DNA of 64,000 bases from Lentimonas sp. CC4 (GCF_902728235.1 NZ_CACVBO010000001.1:1468501-1532500); one strand, 5' to 3'. Positions 19,119 to 28,968 are shown, counted from the first letter of the stretch. The notes: a model not told the origin generated them from the letters alone. Translations and numbers: made by a program.

Positions 19119-20645
19119 ATGGAAATTGAACATATTTTGGGGTCTCTGGTCGGCGCTCTCGTGGGAGCGACTGTTTATCATTTGTTGATGGCACGACGCT
19201 TTGAGCGACGCGAGGAAGCGCAGCGCTTACAACTCGATGTGGAAGCACGAGAAGCTCAATTGAAGTGGCGCGAAGAGAAGTCGACTCTGGAACTAGAGTA
19301 TAAGAACAAGGAAGCCGAACTAGAGCGCAGCTTCACGCTTCGTAAAGACGAGCAGGATTTACGTGCGAGAGAATTAGCCCGAGCAAATGAACGGCATACA
19401 GAGAGAGTCGCCAAGTTGGAGGAGAAGGAGAAGGATCTCGTCCGTGCATCACGTAATTTGGAGGATTCGGAGCATGAGGCTGAGAAAACCCGCCGCTTGT
19501 ATCGACTGAAGCTGCACCAGATTTCGCAAATGGATCAAGTCGAAGCGCGTAAGTTGTTGATCGCTGCGACCGAGCGCGAATGTGAGAAAGAGATTCGTGA
19601 TTTACGCCAGAGTTTGCTGAAGCGATCTGACGCCGAAATGGCTGAAGAAAGTCGCCGTATCGTATTGGCCGCCATGCAGCGTATTACGAGTCAGCCGATG
19701 AACGATGCTACTGCTACGGTGGTGACTTTACCGAGTGAGGAAATGAAGGGCCGTATCATTGGCCGTGAAGGTCGTAATATCCGCACGTTCGAACATGCCA
19801 CTGGCACCACTTTAATGATTGATGAAACGCCGGATTCGGTGCTCATTTCATGCTTCGATCCAGTGCGCCGCGAGATTGCTCGGATTGCGTTGGATGCATT
19901 GCTGCGTGATGGTCGCATCCACCCTGCGAGCATTGAAGAGGAAGTTGAGAAGGCGGAGGAGACGATGAATGCCAATGTCATCGAGCTTGGTGAAGGGGCG
20001 TTGCGTAAATTGCGTCTGACTGATGTGCATCCCGATGTGGTGGCACTACTGGGTAAGCTGCACTATCGTCTTTCAAATAATCAGAATACGTTGGCGCATT
20101 CCGTCGAGGTTGCTAATTTATGTGCATTGATCGCTGCGGAGATCGGCCTAGATCCAGTGCTCGCGAAGCGTGCGGGGCTGTTTCACGATTTGGGTAAAGC
20201 AGTGGATGAAGACTACGAGGGCAGCCATGCGGCAGTTGGCGCGGATATTATTAAGCAGCACGGCGAAGACCCACGCGTCGTGAATGCTGCGGCTGCCCAC
20301 CACAAAGAAGTGCCAGCTGAGAGTGCGTATGCGGGGCTGGTCATGGTTGCGGATTCATTGTCTGCGGTGCGTCCTGGGGCACGTGCTTCGTCGATTGATG
20401 GATTTATCCAACGCGTTCGCAGCATTGAGGATATTGCCAAGCAGCAAAGCGGCGTCTCAGATGCCTATGCCATTCAGGCCGGCCGTGAAGTGCGTGTCAT
20501 TGTTGAGCCCATGAAGGTGGACGAAGATGAAGCGCGTAAAATTGCACTACGCATTCGTGAGCAAATCGAGGATGAGTTGAACTATCCGGGCGCGATTGAA
20601 ATCACAGTGATTCGCGAGCAACGCTTTACTGAAACTGCGGTCTGA
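19119..20645 (+). CDS. rny: Ribonuclease Y
   Basis: This membrane-anchored endoribonuclease starts mRNA decay. The 508 residues show the standard order: an N-terminal membrane helix (about 5-25), a long charged coiled coil (about 30-180), a KH domain with [15 protein letters not shown] (about 210-270), and an HD domain with HSVEVANL and the metal-binding HDLGKA (about 325-425). The C-terminal domain ends with [12 protein letters not shown]. It lies alone between polX and a DUF481 gene on the same strand. The 165-base spacer upstream shows no recognisable RNA gene. Confidence 0.96.
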   Translation: MEIEHILGSLVGALVGATVYHLLMARRFERREEAQRLQLDVEAREAQLKWREEKSTLELEYKNKEAELERSFTLRKDEQDLRARELARANERHTERVAKLEEKEKDLVRASRNLEDSEHEAEKTRRLYRLKLHQISQMDQVEARKLLIAATERECEKEIRDLRQSLLKRSDAEMAEESRRIVLAAMQRITSQPMNDATATVVTLPSEEMKGRIIGREGRNIRTFEHATGTTLMIDETPDSVLISCFDPVRREIARIALDALLRDGRIHPASIEEEVEKAEETMNANVIELGEGALRKLRLTDVHPDVVALLGKLHYRLSNNQNTLAHSVEVANLCALIAAEIGLDPVLAKRAGLFHDLGKAVDEDYEGSHAAVGADIIKQHGEDPRVVNAAAAHHKEVPAESAYAGLVMVADSLSAVRPGARASSIDGFIQRVRSIEDIAKQQSGVSDAYAIQAGREVRVIVEPMKVDEDEARKIALRIREQIEDELNYPGAIEITVIREQRFTETAV

Positions 20646-20706
20646 TGGACTGGCTTCCGTGCTTTTAATTTTACATCTATTCTTAATCTGATCAGATCCC
20701 CAGTTT

Positions 20707-21876
20707 ATGACCCGTCGCGCACCACTTCACTCATTCCTGTCATCTCGAGCAGCTTTCTTCTCGGTGGTGTTGGCTTGGAGCGTGGTATTTCTGAGTGGAT
20801 CGTTGTCGGCGACTCCACAGGTCGTGTTGCTTAACAGCGGCGAGCGACTCGTCGGCGAGGTCTTACCGCGATCTAATGCGGAGTTTCTGATTTTGAAGTC
20901 GACACTCCTCGGGGAGCTATCGTTGCCACGTGCACAGATCGTGAAAATTGAACCGAAGATGATGCCTCCTGTGGCGGTCGCTTCGGCTAAAGCTCAGACA
21001 GTGTCACCGGGCGTGCAATCTAAATCAGCGGAGAAGCAGGAGAAGCAGGAGGCGAAGAAGGCGAAGAAAGTGGTCGATCAGGCGCAGCAGAAAGTGGACA
21101 CTCAAGTTGCGATCGCAGAGAAAATGGCGGAGGTGCAGGGGATTTTGGAAGAAGAGCAACCGTTGGTTCAAAAGTTGATGGGCCTACGGGCGCCTGAATC
21201 GTGGAAAGGTAATGTGCGAATGGGAATGAACATTAGCTCTGGTGACAGTCAATGGACAGAGACTGCATTGCGCGGAAATTTAGAAATCAAGCCAAAGGGG
21301 CGTCCCGATTTTTATCGAATAACGGGTTCATATACCTACCGAGAAACTGAGAGGAATAATGGCGACCGATATAAGTCTACTGACCGTTATGACGCCGCGT
21401 TTATCTATCGTCGCTCTTTCTCTGATGATAATTGGTTTTTGCAAAATTCAGTTTCAGGTCGTGTTGATCAAATCAAGGGGATCGATCATGAGGTGCAGGA
21501 GTTAGTGGGGGGCGGCTATAAATATACAACACCATCGAAGCAATTCGAACTTGTGCTTGGGGGCAGCGGTGGACTCGAAGATTATAAGACCGATAGTGAC
21601 GACTCACGTAATGGAGTGAATCAAGTGTTGAATGTCTTCCAAGAGTTCACCTGGAAGCCTTTTACCCGCACCTCTTTTGTTCAGAAGTTCAATTACTACT
21701 GGGAGCCAGATTATGTAGCGCGCTATAATTATGTAGTAACCGCTGCCGTTCGTATCCGATTGACTGATTTGTTAGGCTTTGAGTTCTCATATAATCAGAA
21801 TTACGATAACGACATCGGTAACGGCAATCAGAAGAATGATGCAGTGTGGCGAAATGCGTTGATCGTGTATTTTTAG
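20707..21876 (+). CDS. DUF481 family outer-membrane beta-barrel protein
   Basis: The 389-residue protein has a long signal sequence (basic start, hydrophobic core about 16-35) and a short beta-rich N-terminal part (QVVLLNSGERLVGEVLP). A Lys/Gln/Glu-rich linker follows (about 95-150). The C-terminal DUF481/YdiY-like barrel has alternating strands such as GSYTYRETERNNGDRYKS and ends in a terminal Phe, the outer-membrane sorting signal. The N-terminal segment resembles the small domains that precede DUF481 barrels in Verrucomicrobiota and Bacteroidota. Function unknown. Its stop overlaps that of the convergent GH20 gene by four bases. Confidence 0.85.
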   Translation: MTRRAPLHSFLSSRAAFFSVVLAWSVVFLSGSLSATPQVVLLNSGERLVGEVLPRSNAEFLILKSTLLGELSLPRAQIVKIEPKMMPPVAVASAKAQTVSPGVQSKSAEKQEKQEAKKAKKVVDQAQQKVDTQVAIAEKMAEVQGILEEEQPLVQKLMGLRAPESWKGNVRMGMNISSGDSQWTETALRGNLEIKPKGRPDFYRITGSYTYRETERNNGDRYKSTDRYDAAFIYRRSFSDDNWFLQNSVSGRVDQIKGIDHEVQELVGGGYKYTTPSKQFELVLGGSGGLEDYKTDSDDSRNGVNQVLNVFQEFTWKPFTRTSFVQKFNYYWEPDYVARYNYVVTAAVRIRLTDLLGFEFSYNQNYDNDIGNGNQKNDAVWRNALIVYF

Positions 21877-23324
21877 GATTCCATTGCTCGCATCAGTTGG
21901 AGGCTCTCGTTTCGCCCACCCGTGCGACTGCGCATGGTCCAGAGTTGTTCGAACTGCTTAAGTAGTGCTTCATACGATGCGGCGGAATCACTCGAGTTGA
22001 TTGGTTGCCCCTGCTTCGCGCGTAGGCAGCGCTGAATGGCTCTTCGGTTGAGTTCGAGGCTCAGTCCAATTTCAGGGTCGCTGCCTGTGAATTGTATTGC
22101 TTGTAGCGCGGCGTTAACCGCCTGCAACTCGTCTAGCGTGACCAGTTTGGAGAGTGTGTTTTCGAATTTTTCTGCGTCTGTAAAAAATGCCGAGTGCAGG
22201 AAGCTGCTGGGTGGAGCTGGTTGAGATAGCATCGTATCGATCCGACCGAGTTCACAAATGACTGCGCCCTGACCAGTCGGGCTATCAGGGTAGAAGAGTT
22301 GGTCAATTTGATCGGGTAGTGCGTTCGTATCGATCGGGCAGCTCCATGTCGCTTGTGCGGCCATGATGAGTGCCGGGAAGAGCGTCGGCCATGGTTGGTG
22401 ATGACCGTTGTCGCCCCATGCGGTGAGTAGTAGTCCGAGGGCGCCGTGGGCGTTGCCTTCCTTTGCTGCGAGTTCGATGTTGCGTCGTGCCACGTCAAGG
22501 CGTCCGCTGAAGCTGTTCCAGTTGCCAGCACCCGGTGCCACGTAGAAGTTATTCTTAAAGCCTGCCTCCGCGGCGATGCGACACTGCTCCGCATAAGGTG
22601 AATTCGTCTCGTAGCCCCAGATGACTGGCGTCACATTTTTAGGCAACTGCGGCACCAGATCTGGGCGCTCCATCACGATGTCGGCCCAGAATTGTGCCCG
22701 ATGTTCATGTTTTTCCACCAGTGCAAACAGACGGTTTAAAAACTCCAAATACAACAGGTGCTTTCCTTCGCGGTCGACGCGTTCTTTACTGTGTCCTTGA
22801 CCTAGCTCCCATGGTTCATCGCAACCGATGTGCAGCACCTTGGAGGTGAAGTTCGGCAGTAGTTCCGCATAAAGCGTATCGATAAAGGCGGCGCTTTGCT
22901 CGGTCGGAGCAAGCGTGCCGCCAAATGTGCGCCAGCCCGCAATCGGGTGCTCGAACCCATTGGGGCATTCCGCTAAATGCTTGTAAGGCGGGTGGCGGAG
23001 CCAGCGCTCCAGATGCGCGAAGGAGTTTTGATTCGGCACTAGCTCGATTCCGTGGTCACTGCAGTAGGCGTCGATCTCACGGATTTCCTGCGGTGTCATC
23101 GGCGAGCCATGTTCCCATACTGCTGAGTGATCCGCATATGCGAAGGTATGCTCTGTGTAGAGCTGCAGCTCATTGTAGCGCAAGAGAGCGAGCGCATCGA
23201 TCAGCTGCTTCAACCACTCCATCGTCGGCACACGATTGCGGCTAATATCGAGCATGAAGCCGCGGCGTTCAAAGAGGGGAGTCGCGGCCGCGCCGTCGAA
23301 GATGTTGCTGATTGAGGGAGCCAT
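21873..23324 (-). CDS. Glycoside hydrolase family 20-like hexosaminidase
   Basis: The 483-residue protein lacks a signal peptide and has the TIM-barrel core of family 20 beta-N-acetylhexosaminidases. It opens with ERRGFMLDISRNRVPTMEW (strand 1), then LRYNELQLYTEHTFAY, YCSDHGIELVPNQN, and the catalytic Asp-Glu pair at residues 169-170 in HIGCDEPWELG. It ends with a helical C-terminal region. The usual N-terminal GH20b domain is missing, so it belongs to a short barrel-only subtype, probably acting in the cytoplasm on imported amino-sugar oligosaccharides. Substrate specificity cannot be read from the sequence. Confidence 0.85.
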   Translation of the reverse strand: MAPSISNIFDGAAATPLFERRGFMLDISRNRVPTMEWLKQLIDALALLRYNELQLYTEHTFAYADHSAVWEHGSPMTPQEIREIDAYCSDHGIELVPNQNSFAHLERWLRHPPYKHLAECPNGFEHPIAGWRTFGGTLAPTEQSAAFIDTLYAELLPNFTSKVLHIGCDEPWELGQGHSKERVDREGKHLLYLEFLNRLFALVEKHEHRAQFWADIVMERPDLVPQLPKNVTPVIWGYETNSPYAEQCRIAAEAGFKNNFYVAPGAGNWNSFSGRLDVARRNIELAAKEGNAHGALGLLLTAWGDNGHHQPWPTLFPALIMAAQATWSCPIDTNALPDQIDQLFYPDSPTGQGAVICELGRIDTMLSQPAPPSSFLHSAFFTDAEKFENTLSKLVTLDELQAVNAALQAIQFTGSDPEIGLSLELNRRAIQRCLRAKQGQPINSSDSAASYEALLKQFEQLWTMRSRTGGRNESLQLMRAMES

Positions 23325-23435
23325 GTTTTTTACTACAAAGTAGAAAGGCCACTATTGTCGACCTCAAGCACTTCATCTATGTGGCTCGGATACAATAAAG
23401 ACCCAATTACGCCTGAGCCTTTCAGTTTTTTCATT

Positions 23436-24077
23436 TTATTTGCCAAGTAGATTGGTGATTTTGCGACCAGCAGATTCGTTGAGGCTGCTGCCTGATCGGC
23501 TGAGAGCATCGATGGCATCTGCAGCTTTGTTGAGATCATAGGCGAGTTTTGAGGCCGCCGGTTGATAATCAATGGGCTTGAGTGATTTGGCCGCAGCCCT
23601 CCACCGGGCCTGTAGCTGCTTGGCTGAGCTGCTGCTGGCTACGCGATGGTAGCTACGAAATTTTCCCGAATCTGTAAAAATTGTTTTATAAGAGATTCGA
23701 GTTTTATTTACTGTCAGAAACGGGATATTACTAGTGGCTTCAGTCCGAATAGCATCGAGGTCAGTGAACTCCGGGCCGAGGTTGAGGGTAATGTTCTGCC
23801 CAGCTTGTGCTTTTTCGGCGGCTCTTTGGATCTCGGGATACTTTGCCAAGCTTACTGGGTCGATATTACTCCATGTGGTCTTGAGTCTTCGAAGCTTATT
23901 GTTGCCGATGAGTGGGGCTCTTGGGTGGGGGGAGAAACTGAGTCCCTCGGGGTCGGCGCTGTAGATCGCTACGATTTCGACAGACTGGCCAGCGACGCTG
24001 CGCAGTGTGAATGCTTCTTGCATCTCTGCGGCATGTGAGAAAAGCGGAATAAGTATGAGCCAGTGGATGAGTTTCAT
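23436..24077 (-). CDS. Secreted protein of unknown function
   Basis: The 213-residue protein has a signal peptide (MKLIHWLILIPLFSHA, cleavage after about residue 17). The mature protein begins with a beta segment resembling a short SHD1-like motif (FTLRSVAGQSVEIVAIYSADPEGLSF). It continues through a Lys/Arg-rich middle part and ends in an alanine-rich helical tail. I recognise no family with confidence. It stands alone downstream of tRNA-Pro on the same strand. Confidence 0.65.
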   Translation of the reverse strand: MKLIHWLILIPLFSHAAEMQEAFTLRSVAGQSVEIVAIYSADPEGLSFSPHPRAPLIGNNKLRRLKTTWSNIDPVSLAKYPEIQRAAEKAQAGQNITLNLGPEFTDLDAIRTEATSNIPFLTVNKTRISYKTIFTDSGKFRSYHRVASSSSAKQLQARWRAAAKSLKPIDYQPAASKLAYDLNKAADAIDALSRSGSSLNESAGRKITNLLGK

Positions 24078-24172
24078 AACGTGGCTAAGTGTTAGAGTTT
24101 TATATTGCTCTGCAAGACGTTATTTTACCGCTTCACATTCCAAGTCTGTCCAGCCCTGAGGCATTCGGACAC

Positions 24173-24200
24173 AATAAAAGCTCAACAGTGAAGTTGAGCC
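24173..24200 (-). terminator. Intrinsic terminator after tRNA-Pro
   Basis: On the minus strand a 7-bp stem (GCTCAAC and GTTGAGC) with a 6-base loop is followed by TTTTATTG. It lies 17 bases beyond the tRNA 3' end. Confidence 0.75.
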
Positions 24201-24216
24201 TTCAATTAGTTTTTCA

Positions 24217-24302
<86 letters not shown>

Positions 24303-24345
24303 AAAGGAAAAATGTCCGAGCGCATGCGCGGGTCAAGTCTTTATG

Positions 24346-26694
24346 CTAATTAGAATCGGAAATGGGAGCAGACATCGAAATGCGTAGGAATGCTTTTTCG
24401 GCGCTTTCTATAGGCAAGGTGCGGCGGTAAGTTTCCATCTGCGTGCCATCGCCATGGACTGTGACTGTAGGACTGTCGATGCCTGTCGATTCGAGCGGCC
24501 AATCGCTTAGGTCAGTCGTCGTTTGGGCGATGTATGTCAGGTCTGTTTCAGTGGGGCGTGTGTAGCTGATTTCTAGATAGGTGCTGCCGCTATCCTCGAC
24601 GGTCGTGATCGTTGGTAGGATGCCGGATTCGCTGTTGCTTGGATCGCCACCAAATGCGAATTCTTCGATTTGGACAGCTCCGTCGTTATCTATGTCGGCG
24701 GTATCCAATGCATTATCTCCTGTTAGGTCGTGGTAGATTTTCCAGCCTGCATATTGTGTAATGTCCGGCTCGACCAGTAACTGCAATATGCGCCCTGAGA
24801 CGGTTCCTGATCCGAAGTCTGCGTCTTGCGCTTTGGTAGACGGTGTGAATCTATAAGAGCCTTGGTAAAGTGAGTATGTATTACCTTCGAATTCAATGCC
24901 GCCACTATCATCGGCAATATAGAATTCAAATTGTGCGTTGCTGATGGCACTTAGAAAGTCGGCGCTTTGATCAGTGAAAAAGCCTCCTATAAATGTCAGA
25001 TCCGACTGTAAGGCGTCGGCGTTGAGGTAAATTGAGATCGTATTGGTGCTATCGAGGTCGGAAATAAATGGGGTGGTTGCTGTTAGGCGTAGTAGATCGT
25101 TATCGCTGGCGGTGGTATTACTAAACAGTGGAGGCGCGTCCGCTTCGGTGAATTCGAATGCGAAGTCCAGTCCTTCCGTCGAGGTTACGGAGGGGGATGT
25201 CAGTATCCCCGGGCTATTGCCTGGGGATACGGTTCCATCACCAGTGATACTTGGCACTTGACCGGACCCGCTGACGGTTCCATTGGAGGCGAGTTTGAGT
25301 GTGTTGGACGTGCTGATGTCTCCTGTTACCTGTAGTTCCCCTTCGTGCACCCATGTGGAGCCCGTGTAACTTGAGGTGCCGCTAAGGGTGAGCACGCCTC
25401 CGCTCAGTGCGAGTCCTCCGCTTCCTGACAGTGTGCCCGAGATGGTGGAGCTGCCTTCTGTTGTGAACTCTAGTAAATGGCCGCCATTATCTAGGTGACT
25501 AATGCTCAGGCCGCCAGGGCCGGCATCCCAATACTGCGGGGCGTCGAGGGCTATATTTGCTGCGAAGCTTTGTTGGTCGGCATCGTAGTTGGTGATTCCC
25601 CCTCGACCAATTGTGAGTGTAGCGCTTCCGGTAAAGGTAAAGGCATCGCTAGTCGTTGAACTTTTGAAATAGAAGCCCCGCAGATTATGTGCTGATGAAA
25701 TATCGACACTTCGACTGCTTGCGCTCGTGGGATTAAACAGGACAAATGTATCACTCGTGTTGATCGAAGTGAACCTTCCCCAGTTACGTCCGCTGGTTAT
25801 GTCGCTGCTACTGTCGCCTTCCCATGTGTAAGAGGAATTGCCGACGACACGTAAAGCATAGCCATCGTCATTCATCAGTTCATTTAGCTTAGAAATGACC
25901 TCATATGTGCCTATAAAGTTGTGAAAGTTGTAGCTTTCGCTGATGGCGACATTATTGCCAATAATGGCAAGTTCCTGATCGCCATTCGGATTCGTCCAGT
26001 TTGCAAAACATGGGCTGCCGGAATCGTATGCTTCTAATTGGACATCATCACGGCTGGTCAGAAAACGGTGCTGTAGCCCTGAGGCTGTGGCTACTTCAAC
26101 CTGTGCACTACTGACTCGAGTGCTACTGGTTTCGCTGCCTCCGTGACCATAAACCAGTAGTTGTAGATTCAGGTAATTATTGGGGGTATTAGTGCTTGAT
26201 GTGCTGTTTAGATCGATAACTCCATAGCGGGGGATTTCGTTTATCGGTGCTGTGAGTGTTCCAAGAGCCAAGTCGCCTATGGTTTGTCCTGAAGTGATTT
26301 CCCCATAAGTGGTGTTTTCAACTGAACTTTGTGTTTGGGTTTGTAGGCTTCCAGTTTGATCAAGCACTGTGACGGATGAGGATCCGCCAAAGTGCTTAGT
26401 CGCAAGATAGTGCTCGGGGCTGATAAAGCCAAATCCTTTGCGGACAAAGCCTGGGGTCCAACTGACCCCAGCCCAGTCCATTTCGATGCCAATAAAATTT
26501 GGACTGTCGTTGACTATCGGGGCGCTAGGGAAACCTGAGCTGAACCGGTCATTTGTAGTGTTTGAGTATCCCGTGGCTTGCAGGCCGTGTAAAGTCGTTG
26601 GTATTTGAAAAAGCACATAACACGCGAGGCTAGTGCTAATTATGAGGGGGCTTGTCTGCATCCGAGAATGAGGGGGTATACTTATATAATGCAT
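24346..26694 (-). CDS. Secreted S6-like trypsin-fold protease with autotransporter-type repeats
   Basis: The 782-residue secreted protein starts with a signal sequence; starting from Met12 (26661) gives a cleaner one. The next part resembles the protease domain of IgA1-protease/SPATE autotransporters. A likely triad is His101 in ATKHFGG, Asp141 in IGDLALGTL and Ser225 in YDSGSP. Residues about 430-495 are autotransporter-associated beta-strand (PATR-like) repeats with alternating Gly/Ser/Thr. The C-terminus has an EF-hand-like segment (LTGDNALDTADIDNDGAVQIE, written here only as the calcium-loop pattern D-x-D-x-D-G) followed by FAFGGDP, common in verrucomicrobial exoproteins. There is no C-terminal beta-barrel, so secretion must differ from a classic autotransporter. 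The triad is my alignment by eye. Confidence 0.7.
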   Translation of the reverse strand: MHYISIPPHSRMQTSPLIISTSLACYVLFQIPTTLHGLQATGYSNTTNDRFSSGFPSAPIVNDSPNFIGIEMDWAGVSWTPGFVRKGFGFISPEHYLATKHFGGSSSVTVLDQTGSLQTQTQSSVENTTYGEITSGQTIGDLALGTLTAPINEIPRYGVIDLNSTSSTNTPNNYLNLQLLVYGHGGSETSSTRVSSAQVEVATASGLQHRFLTSRDDVQLEAYDSGSPCFANWTNPNGDQELAIIGNNVAISESYNFHNFIGTYEVISKLNELMNDDGYALRVVGNSSYTWEGDSSSDITSGRNWGRFTSINTSDTFVLFNPTSASSRSVDISSAHNLRGFYFKSSTTSDAFTFTGSATLTIGRGGITNYDADQQSFAANIALDAPQYWDAGPGGLSISHLDNGGHLLEFTTEGSSTISGTLSGSGGLALSGGVLTLSGTSSYTGSTWVHEGELQVTGDISTSNTLKLASNGTVSGSGQVPSITGDGTVSPGNSPGILTSPSVTSTEGLDFAFEFTEADAPPLFSNTTASDNDLLRLTATTPFISDLDSTNTISIYLNADALQSDLTFIGGFFTDQSADFLSAISNAQFEFYIADDSGGIEFEGNTYSLYQGSYRFTPSTKAQDADFGSGTVSGRILQLLVEPDITQYAGWKIYHDLTGDNALDTADIDNDGAVQIEEFAFGGDPSNSESGILPTITTVEDSGSTYLEISYTRPTETDLTYIAQTTTDLSDWPLESTGIDSPTVTVHGDGTQMETYRRTLPIESAEKAFLRISMSAPISDSN

Positions 26695-26737
26695 GCAGAG
26701 GGGGATTATTCAATTCAATTGATACTCAAGTAATTGT

Positions 26738-26772
26738 AAAAAAAAAACGGCCCGTCAGTGAAGACGAGCCGT
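26738..26772 (-). terminator. Intrinsic terminator after the zinc peptidase gene
   Basis: On the minus strand ACGGCTCGTC and GACGGGCCGT pair over 10 positions with one mismatch, a 6-base loop lies between them, and a run of ten T follows. Confidence 0.9.
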
Positions 26773-26797
26773 TGTGTGAAAATCTGTTGCTTAGTGC

Positions 26798-27460
26798 TTA
26801 ATCGCGGTTGTTGAGTAACATATAGAGCAGCCAGCCGAGACTGGAGACGAACGCGGCCACATAGGTGTAGCCGGCGGCGTCGAGCGTCTTGTTGACGCCG
26901 ACCATCTCGTCTTGCTCGACGATACCGAGACCGACGAGCTGCGCTTTGGCACGCTTGCTGGCGTCGAATTCGACGGGCAGCGTGATGAGCTGGAAGACAG
27001 TGAGGACTAAATAGACCACAATGCCTAATTTCAGTAGAAGAGGGCCCATCCCAAAGAAGAAGCCTCCAAACATGATGAACGGCAAAAACTGTGTCGCGAT
27101 ACTGGTGATGGGCACGAGCGCCATACGCAGGTTGAGTGGCGCATAGGCCTGCTTGTGCTGAATTGCGTGGCCAGCCTCGTGGGCTGCGACGCCGAGCGCG
27201 GCGAGACTGCTGCCGCGGTAGTTGTCCCGGCTCAGCGCGAGGCGCTTGTGCGTGGGATCGTAGTGATCAGTCAATGTGCCGTGGCATTCGACGATTTCGA
27301 CGTCGTAGATGCCGGCACTTTCCATGACGGCTTGTGCGGCTTCGCGCCCTGTGATACGGCCGCGTGAGGGCACTTGCACATATTTGCCATAGGCGCTTTT
27401 AACTTTCATCTGAGCCCATAGGCCGACGACGATGGGAATGAGTATGAGTGATATTAGCAT
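26798..27460 (-). CDS. Integral membrane zinc metallopeptidase (Zn_peptidase_2)
   Basis: The protein has 220 residues when started at ATG 27460. The upstream extension of the frame runs across the divergent thioredoxin gene and looks non-coding. An N-terminal helix (LISLILIPIVVGLWAQ) is followed by a soluble part with the catalytic motif AAHEAGHAIQH. Two or three further helices follow (PFIMFGGFFFGMGPLLLKL, VVYLVLTVFQLITL), then the conserved PVEFDASKRA motif and a C-terminal helix. This is the YugP-type PF04298 family, a putative membrane protease of unknown target. It is divergent from the periplasmic thioredoxin gene and ends at a strong terminator. Confidence 0.92.
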   Translation of the reverse strand: MLISLILIPIVVGLWAQMKVKSAYGKYVQVPSRGRITGREAAQAVMESAGIYDVEIVECHGTLTDHYDPTHKRLALSRDNYRGSSLAALGVAAHEAGHAIQHKQAYAPLNLRMALVPITSIATQFLPFIMFGGFFFGMGPLLLKLGIVVYLVLTVFQLITLPVEFDASKRAKAQLVGLGIVEQDEMVGVNKTLDAAGYTYVAAFVSSLGWLLYMLLNNRD

Positions 27461-27614
27461 AGTATAATTTCGGACTAATGCGGTATGATCCCTAAATGGC
27501 AAATTCTGTTCCAAAAAATCGCTCAAATATGAATTCAGTAAAATATTGAACTCGTGTTGGAATAAAGGATCTTCTGCCTGTATCATATCCCCCGAACCAC
27601 GAAATATTATTACT

Positions 27615-28064
27615 ATGAAATCTAAAAAACTACTTTCTTTACTCTGTGTGACTTTTCTCGGCCTAGCAGCGACGGCATTCGCTAGTGATGGTTGGATGAC
27701 TGACTTTGATGCGGCAAAGGCAAAGGCGAAGGCTGAGGATAAGCCGATGCTGTTGGACTTTACTGGCTCTGATTGGTGCGGTTGGTGCATCAAACTCGAT
27801 AAAGAGGTGTTTGGTGAAGCTGCGTTTAAGGAGTATGCCTCGAGTGAGCTGGTATTGGTTGAACTCGACTTTCCTCGTGGCAAGGAGCAGTCCGCCGAGC
27901 TGAAGGCTCAAAATGAGAAGTTGGCCAAGCAGTATGGCATCCGTGGCTTCCCTACCATTTTGGTGCTATCGCCAGACGGTGAGCTCATTGAGCAAACTGG
28001 TTATCAGCGCGGAGGTGCTGAAGCCTATGTCGAGCACATCAAGGGCATCGTTGCGAAGCAGTAA
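27615..28064 (+). CDS. Periplasmic thioredoxin-family protein
   Basis: Starting at ATG 27615, the 149-residue product has a signal peptide (KKLLSLLCVTFLGLAATAFA) and one thioredoxin-like domain. The redox motif is WCGWC (in GSDWCGWCIKLD). The cis-Pro segment is IRGFPTILVLSPDG. The domain belongs to the DUF255/thioredoxin_7-like group with the sequence KPMLLDFTGS before the active site. It probably reduces or isomerises disulfides in envelope proteins. It is followed by a good terminator and has no partner gene except the divergent zinc peptidase. Confidence 0.92.
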   Translation: MKSKKLLSLLCVTFLGLAATAFASDGWMTDFDAAKAKAKAEDKPMLLDFTGSDWCGWCIKLDKEVFGEAAFKEYASSELVLVELDFPRGKEQSAELKAQNEKLAKQYGIRGFPTILVLSPDGELIEQTGYQRGGAEAYVEHIKGIVAKQ

Positions 28065-28093
28065 GTTGCTTGCTGAGCTCGATTGATTTTACC

Positions 28094-28126
28094 AACCGCA
28101 CGTTCCTCTGGAGCGTGCGGTTTTTT
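28094..28126 (+). terminator. Intrinsic terminator after the thioredoxin gene
   Basis: A 9-bp stem (AACCGCACG and CGTGCGGTT) with an 11-base loop is followed by a T-run (TTTTTTG). It lies 30 bases after the stop codon. Confidence 0.9.
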
Positions 28127-28140
28127 GTGTGAATTATAGT

Positions 28141-28553
28141 AGAAGCGCACGCATAAATATTTGTGAAAAGTGTCGAGACTTATGAGGAGCTGTCGAAAGT
28201 CTTGGGTGCTTGGGGAGGGATGGCCTCCCCTTCGACAGGCTCAGGGGCTTGAGCTTGTCGAAAGACGCTCCGTCCCCGCCGAGCCTCAGCACTCAACCAC
28301 AGCACTAGCACACCGCAAAGACGAGGCAGAGCTCGTCCCTCCCGAATGTGTCGTTCACAAAAATAGTGAGTTGGCTGCATTGGTTGTAGCGATGGCACGC
28401 GAGTGCCGTCGATTGATGTTCGGATACCACGTTCGACCTTGCTCGTGCAAGGTCGCTACACAATGAAATCTAGTTTTAGAAAATAGTGCGTCTTCTTAAA
28501 CACGGAATGAGTGTTCTATTGAAAGCGGCTGGAAGCCGCTTCTACGATTGCGT
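28141..28553. repeat. Spacer filled with dispersed palindromes
   Basis: The 517-base spacer between the thioredoxin and membrane-protein genes holds no credible gene. It contains an end fragment of the lysA-flanking repeat (28147-28163), a TTCGACAGGCTC...GAGCTTGTCGAA hairpin (28222-28262), and GTAGCGATGGCAC...GTGCCGTCG (28387-28412). It also has CGACCTTGC-TCGT-GCAAGGTCG with flanking CGCTAC (about 28434-28458) and an AAGCGGCTGGAAGCCGCTTC hairpin (28531-28553). Each type recurs elsewhere in the window or resembles a repeat that does. Confidence 0.75.
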
Positions 28554-28581
28554 GGCAGTCGCTCCATTCCATTGTTAGCGT

Positions 28582-28968
28582 ATGCAGAAACAACAGGCTT
28601 TCGTTATGTGGATCATTTGGTTCGTCTTTTTACAGGCGGCCTTTGCGTATCATTTTGTGCTCGGAGATGGATTCCCTTCAGGTGAGAACGTTGCGGAGCC
28701 GATGGCGAGTTGGCTCTGGGGGCTCTGTGTGGTGCCAGTTGTTCTAGCCACGGCGGTGCGCTGGTTGATCATCCCCAAGTTGAAACAGCAGAGCCAGATG
28801 CTGATCGCATTGGTTGTCGGCCTCGCGCTGACGGAGGCGCCGATTTTTTTCGAGTTGTTTTTGATCGGTTCCGATTATCCGCAAAATCAAATCGTAGTGC
28901 TGATGCTCTCGGTGTTTAGCTTGATTCAGTTTGCGCCGATTTATGGCACGCCCGGGGTGGATGTATGA
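28582..28968 (+). CDS. Four-helix membrane protein of unknown function
   Basis: The 128-residue protein has four hydrophobic segments (about 8-25, 42-62, 72-92, 102-122) and short loops (FVLGDGFPSGEN, PKLKQQSQ). It resembles small uncharacterised membrane proteins but I cannot name a family. The stop codon overlaps the start of the next gene (ATGA), so the two are translationally coupled. Confidence 0.75.
   Translation: MQKQQAFVMWIIWFVFLQAAFAYHFVLGDGFPSGENVAEPMASWLWGLCVVPVVLATAVRWLIIPKLKQQSQMLIALVVGLALTEAPIFFELFLIGSDYPQNQIVVLMLSVFSLIQFAPIYGTPGVDV

Noticed and set aside
27460..27883. 141-codon N-terminal extension of the zinc peptidase
   Set aside because: It overlaps the divergent thioredoxin gene on the opposite strand, is low in complexity, and family similarity starts at the Met encoded at 27460.
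28170..28466. 98-codon open frame in the spacer before the small membrane-protein pair
   Set aside because: It is composed of dispersed palindromic repeats; the product (for example RQAQGLELVE) is the usual translation of such repeats.
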